Of a DNA stretch of 64,000 bases, positions 1-10,366 are shown in pieces. The notes under the pieces were generated by a model. The model ran no database searches. It was given only the letters and a program-made list of their open reading frames with translations, and had not been told where the DNA came from. Each line of letters begins with the position of its first letter. The first letter of the stretch is position 1. The position numbers and the translations under genes are program-made. Source of the stretch: Glandiceps talaboti (taxonomy: Eukaryota; Hemichordata; Enteropneusta; Spengelidae); NCBI RefSeq assembly GCF_964340395.1, contig NC_135565.1, positions 10,819,242 through 10,883,241 on the forward strand, written 5' to 3'.

Positions 1-173
1 CGGACAAGAGATATATTCCTGAAGACTCTAGCAATCAACTGTTACACAATATCTGAATATAAAGGTTCTATATCGCATTTGCAATTTCATTGCACCATGT
101 TTCAATCACCTATTGGTACTTTTCAACAGGACTAGTAACATGATTCCTGAAGAGAAAACGCATCATTCATTAC

Positions 174-363
174 CAAAATTTTCAACTGGTGGTTGGTTCG
201 TGTCAGAGCTATCACTACTACTATCACCACTGTCACTGCTACTGCTCGAATGTACTCCGCTGTCACTGTTTCTCCTCCAACGTCCTCCACTATTTCTGCT
301 CTGGATTTTGGTTTCCCTACTGACACTTCCTTTACTATTACTTCGACTACGTCCCGGTCTCAC
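174..363 (-). CDS. Gene A exon 2: Ser/Asp-rich linker
   Basis: The acceptor is TTTGTACAACAG before 363 and the donor is GTAATG after 174. The exon is 190 bases, entering in phase 0 and leaving in phase 1 as in the paralogue. The translation starts VRPGRSRSNSKGS, is Arg/Ser-rich, then becomes acidic and Ser-rich (SSSSSDSGDSSSDSS) and ends TNQPPVENF. Low complexity and high Ser/Asp suggest an extended, possibly glycosylated or phosphorylated stalk. No lectin residues are in this exon. Confidence 0.6.
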
Positions 364-1230
364 CTGTTGTACAAATACAATTACATAAAAAAACTAAGCA
401 AATACATTTTTACCCTCTATATGTTGTGTCATTTCAGTCCTGGATCTTAATGTAGAATGTAGTCTAACAGCAAACACAGTTTATATTCATCCCTTGCAAG
501 ATGAGAAGATGACATGTATATTTGCGATTAAAAATCCCTTTCATTATTTTCTTTTATCATATACGTTTATAATTGCATATGTTGCATCTCTAGAATTAAT
601 ACATGTACACCTAAGCCATTGGAGTTCGCATCCCCCGTTTGCATCTCTAGAATTAATACATGTACACCTAAGCCATTGGAGTTCGCATCCCCCGTATGTA
701 TGTATGTATGTATGTATGTATGTATGTATGTATGTATGTATGTATGTATGTATGTATGTATGTATGCATGCATGTATGTATGTATGTATGTATGTATGTA
801 TGTATGTATGCATGCATGCATGCATGCATGTATGTATGTATGTATGTATGTATGTATGTATGTATGTATATGTGTGTATGTATGTGTGTATGTGTGTATG
901 TATGTATGTATGTATGTATGTATGTATGTATGTATGTGTGTGTATGTATGTGTGTATGTATGTATGTACGTACGTATGTATGTATGTATGTATGTATGTA
1001 TGTATGTATGTATGCATGCTTGTATGTATGTATGTATGTATGTATGTATGTATGTATGTATGTATGTATGTATGTATGCATGTATGCATGTATGCATGTA
1101 TGCATGTATGTATGTATGTATGTATGTATGTATGTATGTATATATGTATGTATGTGTGTATGTAGGTATGTATGTAGGTATGTATTTAGGTAGGTGGGTA
1201 GATAGGTAGGTAGGTAGGTAGGTAGGTAGG

Positions 1231-1280
<50 letters not shown>

Positions 1281-1394
1281 CAGTTAACCGTAAACATAGG
1301 ATAAAAATACCCTTACCTGATGACCTTGTCGATGACCTTGACAGGCTAATACAAGTATCCCCAGGAACACAAACAGTGACATCAACTTGTACAT
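174..1394 (-). CDS. Secreted Ser-rich C-type-lectin-like gene, 5' part only (gene A)
   Basis: Two exons are visible: 1394-1317 (signal peptide) and 363-174 (Ser-rich linker). Joined, they give 89 codons plus one base, open throughout. The layout copies the complete lectin gene at 6603-10485: a phase-0 junction after the signal exon, then a low-complexity Ser-rich exon ending in phase 1. The next exon, expected to carry the lectin domain, would lie left of position 1, so the function rests on the paralogue and not on a visible domain. The single intron (364-1316) is filled by a long microsatellite. The protein should be secreted. Alternative: another secreted Ser-rich protein that shares only the head exons. 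Confidence 0.6.
582..694. repeat. 57-bp direct duplication
   Basis: Two near-perfect copies of a 57-bp segment containing GCATCTCTAGAATTAATAC start at about 584 and 641, directly beside the TATG microsatellite, inside the intron of lectin gene A. Confidence 0.85.
695..1279. repeat. (TATG)n-(GGTA)n-(TG)n compound microsatellite
   Basis: About 480 bp of TATG with GCATG and GTGTG variants runs into GGTA repeats (about 1172-1232) and then TG repeats (1241-1279). It produces long Tyr-Val-Cys-Met or Ile-His-Thr open frames in several frames on both strands, which are artefacts. It lies in the intron of lectin gene A. Confidence 0.95.
1317..1394 (-). CDS. Gene A exon 1: signal peptide
   Basis: Reading from 1394, the 26 codons begin MYKLMSLFVFLGILVLACQG, a textbook signal peptide with a hydrophobic core and a small-residue cleavage region near Ala17-Gly20, followed by HRQGHQ. 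The exon ends CATCAG and is followed by a strong GTAAGG donor (1316-1311), leaving phase 0. That phase matches the acceptor of the exon at 363-174. Confidence 0.68.
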
Positions 1395-1838
1395 AGTTAT
1401 CTAAAATATCGTTTAAAAAAAACATATGTTTTGAAAGGTTGTCCCCTAGTTTCTCATAAACGAATATGCTAATTTCTTTCACTTAGCTCTCAAAGTTAAT
1501 TTATCAAACACGCTTGTAATAGGATTATAGAAACTGTTTTGTATTTTTAGTTATATATACTTTCAATGCCAATGGTAGGTTAATCTCAGACGAGAAAGAC
1601 TTGATGTGAAATGCTCTTCAATTTCACGGCTCGTTTGTCCTAGTTTTCAAACTGTAAATGCGATTTGGTCAAATAAAAACAAATGACAACTTACAAAATT
1701 GTGCTCATAGTGACAATATAAATAAAAAGCAAAAACTCAGGTCAATATCGTATCAATATTACAAGCAAGATAACTAGATAAATAAATCTCAAAATGAGGC
1801 CATGTATTAAGAAGCTGAACTAACACCCATCTCCCCCC

Positions 1839-1862
1839 TGTCTGTCTGTCGGTCTGTATGTC

Positions 1863-1921
<59 letters not shown>

Positions 1922-2034
1922 GCCTGTCTCTCTCGTTCTCTCTCACTCACTCTCTCACTCACTCACTCACTCACTCACTCACTCACTCACTCACTCACTC
2001 ACTCACTCACTCACTCACTCACTCACTCACTCAC
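1839..2034. repeat. (TCTG)n and (ACTC)n microsatellites
   Basis: A TCTG array (about 1839-1930) is followed by an ACTC array (about 1943-2034). Open frames across them are low-complexity artefacts. Confidence 0.95.
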
Positions 2035-2039
2035 TGCTT

Positions 2040-2938
2040 TTGCCTCACTCACTGCTTTTGCAACGAACGAAATTGATGGTCGTACCTGAAATTACAGATC
2101 GAGAACCAACGTATATGTGCCGTTAGATATACTTCGAAACGCAATATGCCTGGCTATTGTACGTGATGATGACTTCCAGCGTTGACAGAAGACAAACCAG
2201 ATTGGACCATGTGATGTGAAGTGGTGACAGTTTTATCAAGAACCAATTTTATGTGAACTGCTTTTATATGTTTTCGGTGTAAATGAAACTGTTACGCTGA
2301 CGTGTACATAAATACATTATTGTATAAGCTTGCTTTGTAACAAGCAAATACAGGGAACAAAGACGTGTTCTGAGAACGAAGCGATGTAACAGTTACCATG
2401 CGGTTATGTCAAATAAACATATGGTAGTAAAAGGCCTGTGATATTGCTTAATTTTCTTGTATTGAAATCAATAATTGCATCAAGAAAATTGCATGGTATG
2501 CAACTTGTTTGCTTTACAAACATGCCACGAACATTAATTTTGTAACTTGTCCCGGGGGAAACTTTTATTTTTTTTAAAATTTAATTTGCAAATTTTTCAA
2601 ATAACATTTGCAAATTCATAACCAAATCCGTTGAGCCCGAGAATGACAGCATATTTTATAATATTTACCGTCTAAAATATTATTCTATTCATTCTATGAG
2701 AGTGTATGCACATCGAAGTTGAGTAAGAATTCCACTGGGTTTTCATATGTGTACGAATGTATAAGCTTTCGGCTACTAAGTCCCGCCATGTATGTCAAAC
2801 CATCACTAGCGTATGGTACTATATCGTCTGATATGAACTTGTCAGCTCTAAAATATATGCTTCTAAGTATGTTAGTATGTTTTGACAGTTTAATTTTTTA
2901 CACAGACTTTACTCGAAAACGGGCTTTAAGAACAGATT
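2040..2938. other. Intergenic, no gene seen
   Basis: AT-rich sequence upstream of lectin gene A. I see no domain, no convincing exon and no long repeat here. The start of the open frame that runs into the following microsatellites has no recognisable protein content. Confidence 0.5.
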
Positions 2939-2957
2939 CAGACAGACAGACAGACAT

Positions 2958-3000
<43 letters not shown>

Positions 3001-3076
3001 AGCGGTCGGACATACATACATACATACATACATACATACATACATACATACATACATACATACATTCATACATACA

Positions 3077-3108
<32 letters not shown>

Positions 3109-3130
3109 CATACATATTACATACATACAT
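2939..3130. repeat. (GACA)n and (TACA)n microsatellites
   Basis: A GACA array (about 2939-2998) is followed by a TACA array (about 3008-3130). Confidence 0.95.
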
Positions 3131-3389
3131 GCGCTGTATTGTATTGTATTGTGTTGTGTTGTGTTGTGCTGTGTCGTGTCGTGTCGTGTCGTGTCGTGTC
3201 GTATCGTATCACATCGCATTGCATTGCATTGCTGTGCTGTGCTGTGTTGTGTTGTGTTGTGTTGTGTTGTGTTGTGTCGTGTCGTGTCGTATCGTATCGT
3301 GTCGCATTGCATTGCATTGCATTGCTGTGCTGTGCTGTGTTGTGTTGTGTTGTGTTGTGTTGTGTTGTGTTGTGTTGTGTTGTGTTGTA
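3131..3389. repeat. Pentanucleotide array with higher-order structure
   Basis: A GTGTT-type 5-bp array whose variants come in ordered blocks: GTGTT, then GTGTC, then GTATC, then GCATT, then GCTGT. This block order is seen twice in a row (about 3140-3245 and 3245-3345) before the array ends in pure GTGTT. Confidence 0.9.
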
Positions 3390-4439
3390 TAGAAGTTGCC
3401 ATGGTACAGCTACTTATTGAAACTATATGTGGTGACTAGCTTGATAGTAGCTTGTTGATACCATTAAACTAGTTCTTACAAACGAAGTGTTATGAAAGAC
3501 TACATAATTATATTCGCTGCTGTTACCATTTATGATTGATCATCTTGTGATATAGTATATTATGTGCAAGATAATTATGTGGGGGGGGGGAGGGGGCGGC
3601 ATAAGCCGAGTTTATATGTTGTAGGCGTAATCTTGGTGCGTAATTAAAATAGATCTCAAAGCATTCTACTTACTGAATAATACTGGCCACCACTTGCAAT
3701 TGACTGAACTCAAACTTAGCATAAAGATACATTATATAATATCGATCCAATAATTTAATTTATTACACGCATGAAAATGTTTGTGGAAATTCTGCTTTAA
3801 GAAAACCAGACGACGATTGTGACGTCATAGAAGGCATACACTGCCATTACATTGCAATAGTGTTATCGTTATAGTGTCTTTTCACTCAAGTAAAATGCCC
3901 ATAAACTCAGCTTATGCCACTTAGAATGGTGGAGGGTGGTCTTATACATATCAGCTAAAAGGAATAAATACTGCAGTACTCTGTCTTGTTCTGGGTTGGC
4001 TTCAGTTTGAACACATCGGGTTCATTGTGTAGCATTCGATGTGTACGTATTCATCTTACCTAGACGTCGTCGAAAAAGTAGTTTAAACCGGTTTAAACAA
4101 AAGTCAAAGGTCAGTCAGCTCAGAAAGTATTTGGCAATTATTCCCTGTACTGCCATCAAATACTCATGGGATACCTTTCATTTTCAGTGACTGTGTTTCC
4201 ATGGTTACATATATGATTATCATACGTGTAATCACACTGCTCAAATGAGGCGTGACTGCAGCAGATGAGATTATGTGATGTAAATATAACAATATAATAG
4301 ATATGTCGGTTTGTGATATAATATTGTGGTTCTTATAATTAACTTAGTTTATGACATTTCAAATTGAATTTTTGAAGTATCACCAATATCGATATTTTAA
4401 TACAACAAGCATTTTAAATTAATTTCCTCAAATCTGAAA
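3390..4439. other. Intergenic with a dispersed repeat fragment
   Basis: No gene is seen. A segment near 3660-3720 (containing ACTTGCAATTGACTGAACTC) resembles one near 20415-20475 inside the first intron of the DED-FN3-NHL gene, so it is a dispersed repeat. A poly-G tract lies at about 3582-3597. Confidence 0.5.
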
Positions 4440-5120
4440 TATCAAAGGTAGAAAAAAAACCTGGTAAAATGAACACCAGATTTAAACTGAATGCCGATCC
4501 GTAAGGGCATAGTCTTTAGATTTTCGTTCGTACACACAATAATTGTTGAAATGCCAAATTATAAGTTGTAGCTATCATATTAGACCACTTTTTTAGTGGT
4601 AGCTATTATACACGATATTCGCCATAATTGGTAAATAGTTATACCAGTGGTCTGAGGATATGCCAAACTATAAGAAATCTGAAGTTTCTATACTCAAGGT
4701 ATTGCCTAATTACCGAAAATCATATATTATGTAAATTAATAATCTAGCTTTAAAGGCCATATTCAATTTGTTATCATCAACGTGTGCACCTAATTATATG
4801 GAATATGAAACTTGCAAAAAAAAATCACCAAAATCATTAATTAACAAATAAATGATTACAATTATGAAAAAACGTCACCAAAGTATACCAATGCATGTAC
4901 CGAATTCGAAGTGTGCATTTGTAAAATATAGCCTAATTACTGAAAACCATTCGTTATGCAAATGAAACATTACAACTAATAGTTATATCAAGAAGAGTTT
5001 CACAGAGCATATGTGCCTTGTTATGGTTGATGTATGTATACCAAATCATATTAAATTGCAAAGAATGCTTTCTTAAGGTGAAGCTTAATTATTGAAATTA
5101 TTGATTACTCAAATATTGTC
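4440..5120 (+). repeat. Dispersed AATTACTGAAAA-type repeat, copy 1
   Basis: Repeated phrases such as CCTAATTACTGAAAAYCAT and TATGCAAATG recur every 100-200 bp. The same sequence recurs at 32160-32810 in the same orientation (for example TTTAAACTGAATGCC followed by ACACACAATAATTGT) and at about 59190-59890 in reverse. It appears non-coding. Confidence 0.7.
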
Positions 5121-5167
5121 GATGGCTGCCATAGTTAGTTTAGTTGGTTGAGTAATTTGCGTTTCCT

Positions 5168-5168
<1 letters not shown>

Positions 5169-5245
<77 letters not shown>

Positions 5246-5300
5246 GTGTGTATGTGTGTGTGTGTGTGTGTGTCTGTCTGTCTGTCTGTCTGTCTGTCTG
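5169..5300. repeat. (TA)n-(TG)n-(TCTG)n microsatellite
   Basis: TA repeats (5169-5206), TG repeats and a short TCTG tract run consecutively. Confidence 0.95.
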
Positions 5301-6447
5301 CCTGTGTGTTTATTCAGTTTTATGCAAACATGTGGTTGTCGTACGTTCTAACGTCGCATATAGTTTTCAAATTTTTTCAAACAAAAAATGAATAAAATTA
5401 CTCATTTCCAATGAAATATGGATGGTTCGTACGAATGTGCGTTTGAAGCGTGTGTAGAGGCATTAGAGATCCAACTAAAACACGACAGTGTCCATCAAGT
5501 ACGTCTAGGCTGTGCAAGTATAAAATCTAAAACAATCCATGATGAATTCTGTCGTTTTCATGCAGTGTGTACAAACATAGTGAACTTAGCGATAGTCATT
5601 GGGCATATATGACAGCAGGAGAGTATTCGTGACCATTTTCCAGCTTTAGTTTATTAGTTTTTTTATATTAAATATCGTAATTCTGATGGTTTTACTGTGT
5701 ATTTATATAGTAAACCAAAGAGGGAACGGCTTGAAACTAAAAGGAAAATAGACTAGTCCCCCCAAACACCTTTAGCTCACAACCTTAAAACGTATCATTT
5801 GAATAGGTAAATAGTGAGCGTAACTAGAATAGGATGTCGCTTCAAGATGTACGCCTGATCTCAAGTTCACAGGGTCATTTAAACTCCGAACGTGCATTAT
5901 ATATCCTTATGTTTAGAGTGAATAGGAATTGTTATATTAAGGTTAACTGTGGGGAAAGCTCGGCCTTATGCCAAACCATGAAACAGGAAAACGTCGATGC
6001 CTGTAAACAAATGCGCCCTCATCGTCAGCCAGCCTAGTGTGAGAATGACGAATCATAACAATTCCGATGTTTTATGATAAGATGCATACCTCGCTATTAT
6101 TTTTGGACTAGAAGTCGGGGGGGGGGGGTAGGAAGTTTGTTTCAAATGCGACAATACTTGTAAAAAGGAATGCTTCTCCCCTCTTTTTTTTGAGGAAATA
6201 GCTACCCTGTCTATCATATGTTTGTTAATGATAACTGTGGTATGGAAACACTTACATAACCCTCACTCGACAGACGGAAACATTACATACATTGACATCT
6301 TACCGAACGTTTATCTAATTTGCATTTGGATGAACATTACGGCATTTTCTAAAAAAATATCAATTTCTCTGTTACACGAACACAACTTTGCTGTGCGGCA
6401 AATACCAACACACATGTCAAATCCGTCCATATAATGCTTCATATAGC
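5301..6447. other. Intergenic, no gene seen
   Basis: Open frames of 64-70 codons occur here (for example 5418-5612 and 6222-6434). They show no recognisable domain and no supporting splice structure. A G-tract lies near 6117-6129. Confidence 0.5.
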
Positions 6448-6453
6448 TTTAAT
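6448..6453 (-). terminator. Possible poly(A) signal of lectin gene B
   Basis: ATTAAA on the minus strand, about 150 bases past the stop codon at 6603. It is a common variant of AATAAA. I saw no canonical AATAAA closer. Confidence 0.3.
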
Positions 6454-6602
6454 GAATTGAAGAGAAAATGACAGAACAAACAAAATTATTGGACATGTAA
6501 CGATACACTGTCACTGAAATTAATAGCACTATATCTATACAACGTATACTGCCTGTTATTAGTAATCTAATGTGTACTCAGTGTTGTCGTTAACTTGGCC
6601 GT

Positions 6603-6673
6603 CTAGTCCATAGTCCATACCTCCTGAGGTAATGCAGTGCACGAATCACAATTCTCATCTCTACCATGGCAAT
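6603..6673 (-). CDS. Gene B exon 5: Cys-rich C-terminal tail
   Basis: The acceptor is CTTATTTCAG. The split codon G|AT gives Asp, then [21 protein letters not shown] and TAG at 6605-6603. The frame and phase agree with exon 4. The three closely spaced Cys are unusual after a CTLD. A GAG|GTATGG inside the exon could act as a donor to another exon, so the terminus is less certain than the rest. Confidence 0.6.
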
Positions 6674-6824
6674 CTGAAATAAGATGCAAAAAGATAACAG
6701 ATAAAGCCTACATGTAAGAGTATTTAACTATATAGACACAGGTACATACATACATACATACATACATACATACATACATACAATACATACATACATACAT
6801 ACATACATACATACATACATACAT

Positions 6825-6859
<35 letters not shown>

Positions 6860-7130
6860 TATGTATATACATATCTATGTTTATTTAACACATTATAGTA
6901 TCATTTATATGTATACACACATACACAGACACAGACAGATAGACACAGACAGACAGACACATACAGACACAGACAAAGACACAGACACAAACAGACACAC
7001 AGACATACATACACAAAGACAGACACAGACACAGACACAGCCACAGACAGACAGACAGACAGACAGACACAGACAGACAGACAACACACACACACATATA
7101 TATATAGACTAACAAGACTAAGTTTATATA

Positions 7131-7209
<79 letters not shown>

Positions 7210-10200
7210 TTAGTCTTGTTGAACAGGTAGTAGTGTCCGAAGTCGGCCTTACTTTAAATCCAAAGTAAAATACAACATTTCGGTGCGTCTAGCACACTCT
7301 TCAAGCTATGACAAACACAGGATTACTACAAATGAACTACGCATGTCCAAACAAAAAGAAAATAGTCTTGTAATCAATTATTCATTACAAATATCAAAAT
7401 CAACGTTTTTGACAAGCGCTGTCTGGACAATCATATATAGCCTACTTCGTTCGGCGAAATGTAAATCAATATTTTGATGGCCTTTTAGTCTTACCATAGT
7501 ACATGCAAATAAATCCTTTCTGGTCATCACAGTTGTAGTCAGCCCATTGCCAGTTGGTATCCACACTGAATGCAAATAAATTAATTAGAATATCAGTATG
7601 AGTTCACTGAATCAAATCGACATCTACAAACTAGCCACTAGTGTTACATTATCCCACCACGTTTCAAGCTTGGTAAAATGCGTTGCATAGCAACACCTCA
7701 TCTCGTTTGGGGTTTGTCTTTTCCTATTTAAAAAAAACTTTGTGATAAAAATGCAACATTTCAAAAACTTTTGATAAACGATTATTGTTACTCAGCATTT
7801 TCACTTGTAAAGTGTAAGATTTCAAAGAGATAACAACCAAAACTTGAAGATTATGATATAAAATTTATCACATAAAAACCCGAAATAGATCAAATGTTGG
7901 TCACGCTAACGTGAATTAGGGGCACTCGCAGTTAAGAAAAGGTAAACAGTTAGTACCACACAAGAGAGACTTTAGATTTTGAACTAGGCGGAACGATGTT
8001 TCTCACACGGTGTTTTTGTTATGAATTATACAAAGCAAAATGTAGACACTAAATTCGCATGTATAAGAAATGTTACCACATCCGTCACTGTATTTTGTTT
8101 TGTGGAATTCGTTGTACGAGACATGGAGAACACGATCTCTCCTAATTGAAACGCTGAGGTATCTTGAGTTTGCTAGTAACTGAAAAGAAATTGTTGCACG
8201 GATTCAACTTTTATTTCTTCTGTTCAGGTTTGATCGTAGTGTTGATCACATTAGCTGTGCAGATGTATCCTCTGAAATTATGTTAAAGTAGCGTGTTTAT
8301 ATGATTCTTGATACAGATAAAATATTGGGGAAAATGTGCTAAGAATGGTTCGACTGGACGGTACTTCTAGTTTCCAAGGCAACGTGAATTAGTACATAAA
8401 ATAAATTTATGCAGCGTCGTCATAACCACTAATTTAGTCCGAAATATAATCTACTTGATACTGTCAGACAAAGTTTGCGTAATACAAGTAAAAGCATTCT
8501 GAGACTGGCAAACCAGGGCTGTTATTTCATCCGCGACACTGCGAAATAACGAAACTATTGGCGGCGCGTTTTGTACGGTGCCGTAAAAGAGGCTATGGTT
8601 TACGACGACGAAGTAAACGTAAATATCATACGTTGTTGTTAAATGAATTGCATATGTTTATATATGAGTCCGAAATCGTGTTGTTCTCAGTTGTGTAACT
8701 ATGTTCGAATTCGTTCTTGCCTGATCAACTTGCTGAAGTCAAAATAAATATTGTCAAATTAGAAAGATACTCTCCAGGTAATCCAATTCAATAACATGAC
8801 AAACGTACCTGACAGCGACACAATCTTCATCTTCGTTATTGTGGTTCCCATACCAATTACTGTAGCCGCTAGTATCAGTGCCGTCTAACCACACAAATGA
8901 GCCTTCCGCGGCGCAGTCATTTAAACCAATCCACAAAGAGCTGGCGAAATTAGCGACATTTTCAACTATGATAGCCTCTGACAGCAGGGTCTGTGTGTCA
9001 TCAGAATCTATCTTCGCCAACATACCATGATCAGCAATACAAGTAGCTCTTGCATCAGCAAAAGGCTTCTCTTCTAAGAAAATCTTATACTCGATACAAG
9101 TACAAACATTTCCATCACCTGTTCAGTTAGCAAAGTGAAACAATTATATCAAACAATTAAAATAATTGGCTATGACTTGTATTCGTTACTAGTGACGTGA
9201 GGGGCTCTGATTACTCAGGTCGAACGCTAAGAATAATATCAAAAAACCATGTGGCAGAAGTATTTCTAGATAAATGAAGCTACAGCTGGTGAAATAACGT
9301 CACATTTGCTTGAATGAAGTGAAATAAAACAAATTAGGTAAAGACAACTAAATAACTGATACAAAAACAATAGTGTGTGCCTCTGATATTGGTTGATGCA
9401 GACAGTTTTACTACTTTGTTTATATATATGGAAGTTTGTTATGTTGTACACTTAAGTTTCACTTTATAAACTAATTAACGGTAATAATAGTCGCTTGTCA
9501 TCCTCAACTGCAACAGACTTTTCATCTTTCATCCGCGGTACAGTTCAGTCCTCTCATGTTTACATACCTGTACATACACCTGGGCCTTCCTGTGATTCAC
9601 TACTGCTTGAGCTACTCGCACTGCTGCTACTGCTGCCTGACCCACTGCTACCTTCATTGCCCTCTTTACTTCCACTACTTTCGCTTGACCCACTGCTACC
9701 TTCGTTGCCCTCTTTACTTCCACTACTTTCGCTTGACCCGCTGCTACCTTCGTTGCCCTCTTTACTTCCACTACTTTCGCTTGACCCGCTGCTACCTTCG
9801 TTGCCCTCTTTACTTCCACTACTTTCGCTTGACCCGCTGCTACCTTCGTTGCCGTCTTTACTTCCACTACTTTCGCTTGACCCGCTGCTACCTTCGTTGC
9901 CGTCTTTACTTCCACTACTTTCGCTTGACCCGCTGCCACCTCCACTGCTATTGTCAGTGTCAGTGTCAGTGTTAGTGTCACCAGTGTTACCGCGTTTGTC
10001 TCCTTTTTTGTTTTTCCCTGATTGCTTTCAAAAAGAGAACATAAAATGACATCAATTACCAGTGTTTTATATCTTGTAAAACAAATCATTGAATTTACAT
10101 ATACAATTAAAGGGGTGATGAGGCTAGTTCTGAAAACTGCACTGCATAATCTTGTCTGCTTCATATACAATTATTATGCTGTTGGAATCAGACAGTCTAA

Positions 10201-10287
10201 ACTCTGCGTAAAAAACATCAACAACACTAAATGGTTTTGTTTCGTTTCGTTTTGTTTCTCGGTTCGTTTCGTTTTGGTTTGTTTGTT

Positions 10288-10366
<79 letters not shown>

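Noticed and set aside
494-1297. Long open frames of 165-223 codons on both strands
   Set aside because: They are translations of the TATG and TG microsatellites (repeating YVCM or IHTY) in all frames.
5418-5612. 64-codon open frame with several Cys and His
   Set aside because: No recognisable motif, no signal peptide and no splice partners. Likely chance.
9529-10170. 213-codon minus-strand frame rich in Val, Ala and Lys
   Set aside because: It is the wrong frame of the lectin stalk exon. In this frame the CTLD exon hits a stop; the Ser/Gly frame joins all exons in phase.
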